This document shows, in pieces, positions 37,001-43,745 of a stretch of 64,000 nt of DNA. Each line of letters starts with the position of its first letter. Position 1 is the stretch's first letter. A program made the translations under genes and the position numbers. The notes under the pieces were generated by a model, which was not told where the DNA came from, ran no database searches, and worked only from the letters and a program-made list of their open reading frames with translations. This DNA is from Diphasiastrum complanatum (lineage: Eukaryota; Streptophyta; Lycopodiopsida; Lycopodiales; Lycopodiaceae), in assembly GCA_029204225.1 (NCBI GenBank), contig CM055110.1, forward strand, positions 19,331,109-19,395,108, given 5' to 3'.

Positions 37001-37858
37001 GTCACATGAGTAGAGTTTTTCAGATTGGGGAGGTGAAGTTAGAGCATTTCCTATTCAAATGACCTGTTTATTATGAGATCAGGGGATGATATCATTGTCT
37101 TTTCCAAGACCTCCGATCACACTACATTCGCTCATTTCCTATGTAGACCCTCGGTGTGTGGCCTTGACGTTACATGAGATGTTCTTGCTCCGTAATGATA
37201 TATGTCAGAGAGGTCAGTATGGACACCAAGACCCCAAGACCCAAATCACCTCCTTTTTCACAAGGAGATGCTCTAGAGTAGACCTTGCAATTGAGGAGTA
37301 CAAGGTTTCAGAGATCTTCTGAACGAGGGATAGGAAGCATTCAGTTGTTTCTTATAAAAAGGCAGGTTCTAGTATCAGAAAAAAAAAGGAGGAATGAAAG
37401 TATTTTCAGGAATCATGAAAAATGACTAAAAAATTACTATTTAGCGCACTTCAAATTGTCTCCTTAACTAGAATGTATTGTCCACAGTTGCAAACTTGTA
37501 AAAAAAAATGAAAGATTTCAGCTCTCAGCTGCATGCTTCCAGCGTACATACATTACATATTTTAGATATACTTCTTCAACTGGATCAATCAAAGCTTTCC
37601 CTCAGAACAAAAAATTACCTGTCGCTCCCCCTTCATGTTGGGAGTGAGACTACGGGGATATGCGCTGGAAACAAACAGGGATCGGTATGTTGATGCCCAC
37701 AAAAAGTTGGTCAGAATGGCGGCGGTTATCAACCCAACACAGCTTCCTAACACCACAAATTTGTTGTGGGGATATTTCCCCAAACTACGAACCATCTCAT
37801 CTACCCTTTTCTGTCCACTTCGCCCCTCTTTCCTGAATTGCCCGATCTGGGATCTCAA
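10076..37858 (-). CDS. Membrane-anchored kelch-repeat (galactose oxidase-like) protein, six exons, C-terminus not found
   Basis: Exons, in order of translation: 37858-37619, 36427-36278, 33679-33450, 16879-16709, 10700-10595, 10276 to about 10076. All five introns are GT-AG and reading phase is kept at every junction (e.g. AG|A giving GGPHR-ACVVV). The N-terminus has one hydrophobic segment (FVVLGSCVGLITAAILTNFL), a likely signal anchor; translation may start at 37858 or at Met 37795. Kelch-type repeats follow: LYVFAGYATIDK, IYAVTGQHGPQCRGP, RLHVMGGSKENRY, RLYVIGGQEGDF, IIIVGGSTEKN. As I recall, the order and spacing match the plant family of Arabidopsis At3g27220, type II membrane proteins of unknown role. 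After GDVFQFNT the family's TLKEWS-like continuation appears only in another frame, then a (GA)n tract begins and the last kelch strands are missing. Intron lengths are 1.2, 2.6, 16.6, 6.0 and 0.3 kb. The gene may be functional with a distant last exon, or a recent pseudogene. Confidence 0.88.
10545..10575 (+). repeat. Echo of an LTR/primer-site junction inside kelch intron 5
   Basis: GAGCTTGTGTACAACATTTG followed by GTATCAA repeats the LTR end and primer-site start found at 11545-11575. It lies only about 20 bp from the splice donor of kelch exon 5. Confidence 0.6.
10981..11561 (+). mobile_element. Degenerate gypsy LTR (plus orientation) in kelch intron 4
   Basis: It starts TGTAACGTG and contains AAATGGCTAAGTCATCG, which matches the reverse complement of the complete gypsy LTR (AAATGGCTAAGTCACCG). 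It shares repeated ACACTTGGTCCAG and GTGTCA motifs and ends ACAACA. A primer-site-like TTGGTATCAAAGCAAGAG follows. This is an old, diverged relative of the element at 22747-28692, in the opposite orientation. Confidence 0.7.
11562..12175 (+). pseudogene. Gypsy leader and protease remnant
   Basis: After the primer-like site comes leader sequence, then at about 11990-12080 a retroviral-type aspartic protease piece in the plus frame (VQVLFDTG, HNVLIPTLVQKLSTQ). It parallels LFDTGSSHNVINSALIKRL of the complete element. Gag and everything after protease are missing. Confidence 0.65.
12405..12955 (+). pseudogene. LINE ORF2 fragment (endonuclease to RT linker)
   Basis: It begins in the same block as 3255-3320 of the first LINE (Tyr-Leu-Trp-Gly ... 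EAHELATLNGL) and continues open from 12472 to 12942 through the linker that precedes reverse transcriptase (RHSPTRSRQPHKPWYDALCK). It is truncated at about 12955, where retroelement leader sequence begins. A second LINE piece lies in inverted orientation beyond the LTR. Confidence 0.7.
13117..13134 (-). other. Primer-binding site, initiator Met-tRNA
   Basis: On the minus strand TGGTATCAGAGCTAGTTG directly follows the LTR that ends at 13135. The internal sequence left of it (about 12956-13116) is short and non-coding. Confidence 0.75.
13135..13788 (-). mobile_element. Copia-type LTR with truncated internal region, inserted in a LINE
   Basis: A 654-bp unit with inverted ends TGTGAAAA and TTTTCACA and a primer site on its left (minus) side. 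Its right edge cuts the LINE endonuclease frame at 13789. The 97-codon open frame at 13155-13448 lies wholly inside the LTR, has no family signature and is probably fortuitous. Confidence 0.75.
13789..14385 (-). pseudogene. LINE ORF2 endonuclease, truncated by an LTR insertion
   Basis: Minus-strand reading starts near 14330 (LWNCNGIHSSSA), passes a frameshift and continues in 13789-14129 with VGGRGSGGIACLHRDS, WSIGLDRDLYLALCYF and LLAGDFNARTSSRQ. The LAGDFNAR motif of the APE endonuclease is intact. Reverse transcriptase is missing because the LTR at 13788 interrupts the frame. Confidence 0.8.
14388..15326 (-). CDS. LINE ORF1 protein, uninterrupted (312 codons)
   Basis: This open frame is the most complete ORF1 of the LINE family in the window. 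Residues 1-90 are Ser/Thr/Ala-rich. Residues about 95-150 form a probable coiled coil (LKAEVDALRLEVQQLKISMM). Residues about 190-290 form an RRM-like RNA-binding region (NVRVRGVLDTQDAMKEAKSF, STLIIRFISREERIKISRLK, KLKGTQIFLDEDLTYIQ). ORF1 proteins bind LINE RNA. ORF2 follows immediately on the same strand. It lies in kelch intron 4, in the same orientation as the host gene. The frame is open but its ORF2 is destroyed, so it is at most a relic expressed by chance. Confidence 0.8.
   Translation of the reverse strand: MPDRHRLLIDQILGKTFIDSSNTAVAIVDSSTTAAASTSTKDSTISSVPNASTASKVADPALETQSAVVDVPSSEVLSSKNSLLEDDIYKPRKEFEGYLKAEVDALRLEVQQLKISMMTLLPDNKVLKQKIQSLEGTPSPVTNKINELEGHLSEHKEATKSWASLFQKEDGNAAHMSTVISATISKEKLRDFKSLNVRVRGVLDTQDAMKEAKSFLDTTLSFNAAGLDKAWRTKKDNSTLIIRFISREERIKISRLKSKLKGTQIFLDEDLTYIQVQERKKNFQEAKASGRFAVYGDGQVQYLDRGPSTSST
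15327..16708. other. Kelch intron 4 sequence; possible LTR start
   Basis: No gene is seen. On the minus strand TGGTATTAGAGCAC (15555-15568), a one-base variant of the Met-tRNA primer site, abuts TGTTATGG at 15569, so a degraded LTR may begin there; its far end was not found. The rest is AT-rich. Confidence 0.4.
16880..18749. other. Kelch intron 3, left part; possible hAT transposase trace
   Basis: No intact gene. On the plus strand near 17625-17690 the reading LQVLKDSWVKYGCTIL resembles the start of the DUF659 region of plant hAT-type transposases, and fragments continue to about 18000. No terminal inverted repeats were found, so this is only a hint. From 18100 on, AT-rich non-coding sequence. 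Confidence 0.3.
18750..20539 (-). pseudogene. Heavily decayed gypsy integrase region
   Basis: Minus-strand readings give the integrase zinc-finger Cys pair (ECTSCKVHKVEHVKQQRSLQ, near 19840-19900) and, near 19540-19660, IRKDIICDKGSKF, KELGSNL and STTFHLEID. These are degraded forms of the second Asp and the Glu blocks of a Ty3/gypsy integrase. Stops occur every few codons. A post-integrase segment lies near 19020-19100. No LTRs could be assigned. Confidence 0.6.
20540..21210 (+). mobile_element. Gypsy 5' LTR, plus orientation (approximate limits)
   Basis: It starts TGTGATAATGCCCAG and ends just before a primer-binding site. The exact 3' edge is uncertain because the expected terminal CA reads GA. 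No second copy was found, so the element lacks its 3' LTR here. Confidence 0.5.
21211..21228 (+). other. Primer-binding site, initiator Met-tRNA
   Basis: TGGTATCAGAGCTTCATT, the standard Met-tRNA primer motif on the plus strand, placed correctly for the LTR to its left and the gag fragment to its right. Confidence 0.8.
21229..22015 (+). other. Gypsy untranslated leader
   Basis: Non-coding, with short homopolymer runs, between the primer site and gag. The open frame at 21630-22127 that spans it has no recognisable domain. Confidence 0.5.
22016..22741 (+). pseudogene. Gypsy gag fragment, cut by the complete gypsy insertion
   Basis: It starts with MAEDRVDIPTSPPVAL and continues after frame changes with RMDSMERTMAEMRTML, VKLAKFSGNSPQRTTDVVD and SVQEYADKAHQ, the gag core pattern of Ty3/gypsy elements. 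The frame ends exactly where the 5-bp target duplication of the next element begins (22742-22746). No continuation was found beyond 28697, so this copy was already truncated or rearranged. Confidence 0.75.
22747..23406 (-). mobile_element. 3' LTR of the complete gypsy element
   Basis: 660 bp, TGTCAAACTC ... GCTGTAACA on the plus strand. It holds an internal direct duplication of about 76 bp (starting 23031 and 23107) built around CATGTGTCACTCAT and GGACCAA-TGTCCCAGTG. Confidence 0.9.
23074..23177. promoter_or_regulatory. Cluster of perfect palindromes in the gypsy LTR (G-box and W-box type)
   Basis: Three perfect palindromes lie in 104 bp: TGACACGTGTCA (23074-23085, contains the G-box CACGTG), TTGACCGGTCAA (23089-23100, two W-box cores head to head) and CGTTGACTAGTCAACG (23162-23177, again paired TTGAC). 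The first two are conserved in the other LTR (the second at 28376-28387). CACGTG is bound by bHLH/bZIP factors and TTGAC by WRKY factors in plants; a role here is inferred. Confidence 0.6.
23407..23420 (-). other. Polypurine tract
   Basis: On the minus strand GAGGGGGGAAGGGA ends exactly at the 3' LTR, the expected place for plus-strand DNA priming. Confidence 0.85.
23430..24584 (-). pseudogene. Gypsy integrase
   Basis: The zinc-finger region (HDSPSAGHPGVDKTYELI, CLKCQVTKAERIKPRG) is followed by a full catalytic core: SMDFVTNLP (first Asp), IVFDRDTRF (second Asp) and TEHPETDGQTERVNQTLEDM (catalytic Glu). The C-terminal region resembles the usual gypsy GPWKIVKRI-type domain, with no obvious chromodomain. 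The frame is open across the domain but is cut from RNase H by a stop near 24612, so it is not made as part of a normal polyprotein. Confidence 0.88.
24612..25885 (-). pseudogene. Gypsy reverse transcriptase and RNase H
   Basis: The RT begins MSLKEEEEVRSMIEDYLAKG and shows PIILVKKKDGSWRMCVNYRG, TVFSKIDLKSGYHQ and the catalytic FVDDILVYS box. RNase H follows with VETDASDIAVGAVLMQEGR and STHEKELFAIIHAL. A frameshift after FYVYTDLTL (near 24806) moves the end of RNase H (NTLRYFCNQPDLRGRQDRW) into another frame, and a stop ends that piece at 24612. Confidence 0.9.
25882..26760 (-). pseudogene. Gypsy aspartic protease region
   Basis: The active-site motif ILFDTGSSHNVINSALIKRL is intact. Flanks are typical of plant gypsy proteins (LDFEITRFARFDVVLGICS, KRNVEHRIELIPGSSP). 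The frame ends at 25882 and overlaps the RT frame by 4 nt, in a different frame. Confidence 0.85.
26699..27382 (-). pseudogene. Gypsy gag core without zinc knuckle
   Basis: Two pieces: 27032-27382 (MRKLPTIKDLKPPKYTGAVA, AVENWIQKWEKAFQM) and 26699-27007 (RWWRKIEKDNLVPATWDQFK, ASLQEYADKCREALM, FVEGLRESLRP), separated by a stop. Directly after LRESLRP the sequence changes frame into the protease segment. The related copy at 30559-31014 has about 100 further residues at this point. The CCHC knuckle region is therefore deleted here. Confidence 0.8.
27383..28013 (-). other. Gypsy untranslated leader
   Basis: Non-coding between the primer site and gag. No recognisable open frame. Confidence 0.6.
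28014..28030 (-). other. Primer-binding site, initiator Met-tRNA
   Basis: TGGTATCAGAGCAAGGG on the minus strand, separated by 3 nt from the 5' LTR end at 28034. Confidence 0.9.
28034..28692 (-). mobile_element. 5' LTR of the complete gypsy element
   Basis: 659 bp, TGTCAGACTC ... GCTGTAACA on the plus strand. It pairs with 22747-23406 and carries the same internal duplication; a 2-bp deletion (near 28438) and point changes distinguish them. Confidence 0.9.
28698..29380 (-). pseudogene. Fragment of a second gypsy family (RT to RNase H)
   Basis: Minus-strand readings give YKGLNKVTIENKHPFRRMDD, YFTKIDLTIGYHQIRI and GFRTGFGHYDVLVLPCGFTN (29098-29373), then KIKAVIEWPIPK and VAAPLNSLLK (28750-28907). 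The palm between them, with the catalytic Asp pair, is degraded. It differs in sequence from the neighbouring elements and ends where the complete element's target site lies. Confidence 0.75.
29500..31390 (-). pseudogene. Truncated gypsy relative (gag, protease, RT start)
   Basis: Same family as the complete element: gag (31024-31224; 30559-31014 with SANRYCEALMRIH, HFLEGLHENLRPF), protease (30152-30484, with FDIESSHNMINSTLIK in place of FDTGSSHNVIN, so the active-site Thr-Gly is lost), a protease-RT linker (29783-30142) and the first part of RT (29510-29740, many stops). The RT core is missing where the second gypsy family begins. The Lys-rich gag C-terminus retained here shows what the complete copy has lost. 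Confidence 0.8.
31391..32574. other. Kelch intron 3, probable retroelement leader debris
   Basis: No gene is seen. The left part follows the truncated gypsy copy and resembles its leader in position and composition, but no primer site or LTR edge was recognised. A short (CCAATT/GAATTGG)-rich patch occurs at about 31960-32020. Confidence 0.4.
32575..32905 (+). pseudogene. Gypsy reverse transcriptase start fragment
   Basis: Plus-strand readings give KPIDKAPYRPLKVKREEIAR, QSLVATPM and, with frame changes, an RT N-terminal pattern ending near GYSVS. It is a third gypsy type in this intron, in the opposite orientation to its neighbours. Confidence 0.65.
33680..34655. other. Kelch intron 2, left part
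   Basis: AT-rich non-coding DNA between exon 3 and the inverted-repeat element. Nothing recognised. Confidence 0.5.
34656..35072. mobile_element. 417-bp inverted-repeat element (MITE-like) with GGGAAC clusters
   Basis: Terminal inverted repeats CCATAGTTACCAGGGAACG and, at the right end read inward, CCATAGTTGCTAGGGAACG (2 mismatches in 19) are flanked by a direct repeat AGTGCA (34650-34655, 35073-35078). Inside, GGGAACG/CGTTCCC motifs occur many times near both ends. It has no coding capacity. The size suggests a non-autonomous DNA transposon; a 6-bp target duplication is unusual, so the superfamily is open. Confidence 0.75.
35079..36277. other. Kelch intron 2, right part
   Basis: No gene or clear repeat. 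The open frame at 35422-35796 has no recognisable domain and lies in an intron. Confidence 0.45.
36860..37330 (+). pseudogene. LINE ORF2 C-terminal fragment in kelch intron 1
   Basis: Plus-strand frames read VETRHFQGI, FQIGEVKLEHFLF and, after a frame change, YVDPRCVALTLHEMF and ITSFFTRR. These match the LINE tail at 61-1240 (IETGRFHGIP, LGEVE, EDPRCVALMM, ITSFFTRQ). Here the block is not split by the 490-bp insert, so it shows the uninterrupted state of the family. Confidence 0.7.
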
Positions 37859-38280
37859 TCAGCGCCTTGTGGGTGCCACACGCAACCTGCAGCACATCCT
37901 GGATGATTCACACTGCTTCTTTGCTCATATGCCATTTTCCAGGTCCGCTCTTCCTGAGAACGAATGGATGCTATAGCAGTGCAGCATCTTGTGAGCTGAC
38001 AATGTGTGAAGTAGCTGAGCAAGTAAACTGATCTCATCAATCAGGAAAATAGCATATGCATCAACACAAAGCAGAAAGACAGCAGCAAGGATCGGAATTG
38101 GGAGCTTCACTGGAAGACAAACTTTTGGCTACTTCTTGTTTTGTTGTCGTTCTTATGAACTCGCTCGTCTACGTATATGGTGCCCTATACGTATATTGGC
38201 AGATACGTAAGGCTACTGTTACCGTAGTTGTAACCATACGTATGTGGAGTCCCTTAGACAAAGAATATATATAATCTTAC
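37859..38280. other. 5' flank of the kelch gene
   Basis: It holds the presumed promoter and 5' UTR of the kelch gene. No TATA box could be assigned with confidence. It ends at the start of the inverted-terminus element. Confidence 0.4.
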
Positions 38281-38329
38281 ACTAGTTGCTTGTGCCCGTC
38301 AACGACGGGCAATGGCGGACGTGCATCAG

Positions 38330-38669
38330 TGGTGGCGTGCGTGTGCGTATGTGTGCGTGGCGGACGTGCATCAATGGTGGCGTGCGTGTGCGTATGTGTG
38401 TGTGCCGTAATAGCTTTATGTATGTGTATGTGAGAGTGTGTCTATGTGCGTATGTGCATGTGTTGTGTGTGTGTGTGTGCCATGTGTGTGTTTATGGAAG
38501 GTGTGTGTGTGTGTGGGTTTAAGGAGTGTGTGTGTGTGTGTGTGTGTGTTTTGTGGATTAAGATTAGGTTGTAGGTTTAGGCTTTAGGCTTAGGCTGGGT
38601 GGGTGGGTGGGTGTGTGTGTGTGCGCGTTCGGGTTAAGATTTAGAGTGTGTGTGAGAGAGAGAGCTCAA

Positions 38670-38710
<41 letters not shown>

Positions 38711-38850
38711 GATGTGCGTGTGTTTGTGGGTGTGCGCACTATGTGTTGTGTGTTGTGCGTTGTGCGTGTGTTTGTGTATTTGGCGTGATGTGTTTGGTAA
38801 GGATTAGAGTGTGTCTTTATGGATGTGTATGTGCGTGTGTGTTTGGGCCG
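38330..38850. repeat. GT-rich simple-sequence region
   Basis: Several (GT)n runs, the longest about 38672-38706, mixed with GTGCG and GGGT runs. Such alternating purine-pyrimidine DNA can form Z-DNA. Open frames of Val-Cys repeats are artefacts. Confidence 0.9.
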
Positions 38851-38969
38851 AGCTCAGAGCTCAACAAAGCCCAACAAATGTTTTGCACGTTAGTACTACA
38901 TTTTTCATAAAATGTTTTGCAAGATGATAACATATATTACAGCAGCAGACTTCCATTTGAACTCGTTGA

Positions 38970-39110
38970 CGGCGGGCGGCCGATCTGGGTAACATCCGAT
39001 GATTTGAATGGCCATCGATGGTTTAGGAGGAAAGCCGATGGTCGTTGACGGGTGGCCGATGGTCGTTGACAGGTGGTTGATGTATGTGTGTGTATGTACA
39101 TGAGTGCGTG
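38970..39110. repeat. Minisatellite, left copy
   Basis: Repeats of GCCGATGGTCGTTGAC and GATGGTTTAGGAGG-type units, next to (GT)n. The same units occur in reverse orientation at 43600-43745. Confidence 0.8.
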
Positions 39111-39149
39111 TGCATGTGCATGCATTGATTTCTCAAAAACTCAATATCT

Positions 39150-40535
39150 TTACAATTCTCTGGACGGCTTTTAGGGTTTCTGGCTTGAAGCACATTTCTT
39201 CGTGCATATTGAACTCCTTGGAGTCTGGTTTGTTGATGCAGGTTTGTCTCGACGTGCAGCATTGGATGGAACAAATGACATGCAAGACAGAGCCTGCAGC
39301 GATACTGGACCACGTTTCGAAAATGCCAAAAAGTAGTCCATTTATTGTGCCCTAGTGGCGGCCCTTCTGGTACGAAGGGCATTTTCTAGCATACAATGTC
39401 GAAATTGAACAACAATTGATCCAGTGGATTCATGTTGAGCCCACGAACCTGTGGACGCCTACCGTCCAAGATTCTGACTGTTTTTTACTGAATTCGACCA
39501 ATTTTTGGCTCGATGGGCCTAAAATTTCAAGCTTTGCATTTAGGGTTTCTGGTTCAGATGCACGTTTCGCTGTGAGTATTGGACCATTTGGAGTCTGGTT
39601 TAGTCATGCAGGTTCATCTCAGCGTGTAGCACAAGACGAAACAGAGGGTTTGAAAAATAGACTTCATTCGGCAACACTGGTCCCATTCTCAGAAATATTG
39701 AAAAGTAATTCATTTAGCGGCATTCCCCCCGATAGAAAGGGCGTTCTCGGACAAACAACATCAAAATTGAGCCACAAATGGTCTTGTGGGTTTGTGTCAA
39801 ACCCAAAAACCTGTGGACACCTCCCATCTGAAGTTCTGACCGTTATTTACTAAATTCGACCAATTTCTGGCTCGATGGGCCTAGAATCCTAAGACTGCAT
39901 TTAGGGCTTCTGGTTCGGACGTGTTCGCTACGAGTACTGAACCATTTGGAGCCCAGTTTAGTCCTGTAAGTTCGTCTCGGCGTGCAGCACAAAATAGAAC
40001 AACTTCTTACAAAATTAACTTCGTTCATTGACATTTAAATAGTTCTCGGGGATGTTGGAAAGTAGTCCATTTAGTGGCATTCCCCCTGACAAAAAGGGTG
40101 TTTCCGGACAAACAACATCGAAATTGAATTGCAAATGGTCTTGTGGGTTTGTGTCAAGCCCACGAACCTATGGACACCTCTCATCCGAACTTCTGATTGT
40201 TTTTTATTGAATCTGACCAATTTCTGGCTCGACAGGCCTAGAATCTCAAAACTACGTTTAGGGTTTCTGGTTCGGACGCACGTTTCGTTGTAAGTACTGA
40301 ACCGTTTGGAGCCCGGTTTAGTTCTGTAGGTTCATCTCGACGTGTAGCACAAGACGGAACAGAGGGTTTGAAAAACGGACTCCATTCGGTGACACGGGAC
40401 CAATTCTTGGGAATGTTGGAAAGTAGTCAATTTAGTGGTATCCCCCCCCGATAGAAAGGCCGTGTTCGGACAAACGACGTCGGAATTGAGCTACGAAGGT
40501 CATGTGGGTTCGTGTCGAGCCAACGAACCAACTGA
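39150..40535. repeat. Tandem repeat, ~360-bp unit, about 3.8 copies
   Basis: The landmark TTTAGGG(T/C)TTCTGG recurs at about 39170, 39540, 39900 and 40258. Each unit carries GAGTCTGGTTTAGT-like, GCATTCCCCC(C/T)GA and CTCGATGGGCCTA blocks in the same order. The first unit is the most diverged and the last is partial. Open frames across it are non-coding. Confidence 0.85.
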
Positions 40536-40539
40536 CTCG

Positions 40540-41641
40540 TCCCCATCCAACTTGAAACACGAGTGGACCACATGAGCGACATGGCTCAAACTGGGGAAAT
40601 CCCACTGCCACCATGAGACTTACATCCTCCATCTAGCTAGGCTGACATCCTATTAGGCACTTACAAGCACAAACCTGTAAAGCTGACATAAATGAGCGAC
40701 TGAGGCTCAACTTGAGGAAATCTTACTGCCACCATAAGATTGCACCCTCACCAAATAAACAGCTAGTAGACAATATGCTTCTGAGTTCATATAGTCTTTT
40801 GATAATTAGGGTTCAGACACACAAGCGTGCTATATAGGAGGATATCAAGTACCCTCTTGTGATTTGTTATCTGCAGGTTAAAACGTAAAAGAGAAGTTTT
40901 CACCAGCGTACTCTACTTAAAGAAAAATTGGAGGTGGGAGAGGCAAACCATTGAGAGATGAATTATCCTCACCACTTACCTCTGCGCTACCACCTGCGCC
41001 CATTTCTCTTGCAACCCATACGCCGACATCCCAGGCCAATGCCACACCACACCAAGGGCCATCCTATGCTACCTCGCGAAAAGCTTTCTCACCCTCATCC
41101 TCTTCCTGGCTACCATATTCAACACTTGCAAACCAGGTTCTCTGTATTCATAGTTTCAGAATACTCATTTGCTAAAATTAAAATAAGAAGTTTAAAAATG
41201 CAGCATTTGTTTAACTTCTCTACTCTCGAGACTTATTTGTGGAACTATTTTCAAGCTTCAGTAATACACCGTTTCTGGGAGTGGAGACTATGTTGCTTTG
41301 GATGGTAGGGAGCTGTCTATTATTGGTTTACATGTGTCTTTCAGATTTCCTGCCAAGCCAGGCCGTTTGCCTATTCATGAAATTCTTTCTTTGGTAGACA
41401 AGGTCCAGCCCCTTCTACTTCTTCAAGCGATGCATATGGACAACCGTCGTATCTGCAACAAGTAGATGTTTTATTCACCTTTACACATAAATTTTGAGGC
41501 CAAGCTGTGGCCACCTTTTTTCACTTTGAAATGGAAGCTGTGGCCACCTTTTTTCACTTTGAAATGGAAGTTGTTGGGATTGTTGATTTCTATTGAGTCG
41601 GTGTGTTATGCATTTGTGATGGGAGTTACACTCTTCTTTTG

Positions 41642-41683
<42 letters not shown>

Positions 41684-42990
41684 TTGTCATGCTCTATTCA
41701 TTTCTACTTTTTTTTTACATGAAAATTCAAAACATGTTTTGTTTGAAGGTGTGCCATAGGTACAAACGTGGATGTAAAGAATAGAAAGGTTTGCAATGGG
41801 ATTCTATGTCTTGATTCAAATAACTCATCATCTTCAACATGAAACATCACATTTTATGTTTCTCTTTATTTCCAATTTGTTTGGATGTAAATAAGTAACT
41901 GTTGTGATGATGCTGCCAATGGTGCTGGCTCTCATGATCTTCTGAGCACAAGTCTTCATGTCTATGATGGGCGCGTCGTTTTTGCCTTCACCAATCTGGA
42001 TCCAGATCCAGACACAGAGCTGTGTTGTAGTGGCTTGGAAACACTCTCTGTTCTGTCACAAGCTCTCGTTGCCTCCTGCTGGCGGTTGGTGTGCAAGGAA
42101 AAGGCAATGCAGGTGATGACGAGTTGTTTTGCGCCCGTGGATCTGGTAACTGAATTTTCTCATGCAATTAGGAGTTGGATTTGTATAATGAATGTGTTCG
42201 CAACTCTTAAACTTCAAATTCTTTAAGAATTGTGTTCAATAATCTGTGGTTGTCAGTGGTTAGACCTGTAAGATAGTTTGGTTCACGATTATCCAGCCTC
42301 AAGTATCTGAGAATTGTCACTGGTCCAGTGTAGTCTGTAACTTCATAGTCAATGATGTAGTTTCATGAGATAAAGCCATAGTCCATATTTATAAAGGCTG
42401 AAACAACATTGTTTACATCTGTTCTTATGTCTGCGTTGTGTCAATGTCTGAAAGCAAAGGCGCTTGGAGAAAAATGAGCTAATAGTACAGATGAATGGCT
42501 TATCAACCTCCCCTCCTTTCATAATGGCCCTTCTCTATCCTGTGAAATCCAGCTTATTGACAGTGTCTAGAGTTCCTGTTGGAATACATTCTCCAAGGGT
42601 CGATCTTCTATAGTTTTAAAAATTGCACCTTTGAGAAGAACTTTTATGTTTTCTCAATTCAACCGGCTTACTATGTTTCTGAACTTCAAGAAAAATGCAC
42701 ATTTTATCCAAGGATAAGTAGTGCCATTTACTGCCTTTGTATTGTGGCAGATAGAGGCAATTGTTGTATTTGAGACCTATGAAGATTTAATCAAGAATCA
42801 ACTTGGAATATCAATGCAGACACTATTGATTAAGGACAGTTATCAAAGTTAAGCTAGTTAACTAAATCTGTTAGCACTAACTGATGTATTGCTACCCCAC
42901 CTTCAAGTTTCGTCAAACATATTTGTTTGCTTCACAGAATTGCGTAATTAGAAAGTAGTTGGACATCATTTCCTTTGCTCTTTTGGTTAT
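40540..42990. other. Unassigned DNA between tandem repeat and protease fragment
   Basis: No intact gene. A 38-bp (CT)n tract lies at 41642-41679, preceded by a duplicated CACCTTTTTTCACTTTGAAATGG segment (41512-41570). Short open stretches at about 41280-41465 and 41890-42160 have coding-like composition but no family was recognised. Confidence 0.4.
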
Positions 42991-42992
42991 AG

Positions 42993-43398
42993 AAAGACTG
43001 GCGGAAGGTTGACATCGTCAACCCAGTGAAGGACCAATGGAACTGTGGCTCTTGTTGGACACTCAGATAATCTACCTGTGATCACAGCCATCTGCCCTCT
43101 CTTCTGCACCTCGCATATCCGTGTGAACTCTAAAGATCTGATCTGTCATTCGTTTTATCTTCGTTGGCTTTGCTGCAGTACCACGGGTGTTGTGGAAGCT
43201 GCTCATGTGCAAGCTACAAGGAAGATGGTGATTCTGTCTGAGCAGGAACTTGTAGATTGTGCTCAGGCATTTAACAATATGGTTGCAACGGGGGGGGCTT
43301 GCCTTCCCAGGCGTTTGAGTATATCGGATACAACGGAGGGCTTGACACCGAAGAATCATATCCATACACAACAAAAGATATGCGAGATATGTGAGATA
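42993..43398 (+). pseudogene. Aleurain/cathepsin H-type cysteine protease gene fragment with decayed intron
   Basis: Exon A (42993-43066) reads DWRKVDIVNPVKDQ then NCGSCWT, the papain-family active-site Cys block (the oxyanion Gln is retained). Exon B (43179-43392) reads [33 protein letters not shown] and, after a 1-nt loss, [16 protein letters not shown] and [11 protein letters not shown], matching plant aleurain-like vacuolar proteases. Exon B also has one extra Gly codon. The two exons join in phase (Ser split AG|T), but the intron between them starts with AT instead of GT and ends CTGCAG. The catalytic His and Asn exons are absent. A retained intron means DNA-level capture rather than retroposition. 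It ends beside a (CT)n tract. Confidence 0.85.
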
Positions 43399-43427
43399 TT
43401 TGAGATGCGAGATGTGCGAGATGTGTG

Positions 43428-43431
<4 letters not shown>

Positions 43432-43494
<63 letters not shown>
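43432..43494. repeat. (CT)n microsatellite
   Basis: About 31 CT units directly after the protease fragment, followed by CGCGCGCACACA. Confidence 0.95.
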
Positions 43495-43496
<2 letters not shown>

Positions 43497-43599
43497 CATC
43501 ACGTGCGCGCGCACACACACACACCTCATCGGCCACCCGCCATCGACGGACACACTTTAACCACGTACTTACTTCGACGGACACACTTCGGCCACGTAC

Positions 43600-43745
43600 A
43601 CACACACACATACATCGGCCACCTGTCAACGACCATCGGCTTCCTTCCTAAACCATCGGCCACCTGTCAACGACCATCGGCCACCCGTCAACGACCATCG
43701 GCTTCCTAAACTATCGGCCACCATCCTAATCATTGGCCATCACCC
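43600..43745. repeat. Minisatellite, right copy (inverted)
   Basis: Repeats of GTCAACGACCATCGGC and CATCGGCCACC, the reverse complement of the units at 38970-39110. Confidence 0.8.

Noticed and set aside
38286-38910. Val-Cys-rich frames over GT repeats
   Set aside because: Simple-sequence artefact with no domain, start context or splice structure.
38970-39110. CRISPR-like short repeats
   Set aside because: Units are contiguous and irregular with no unique spacers; this is a plant nuclear minisatellite.
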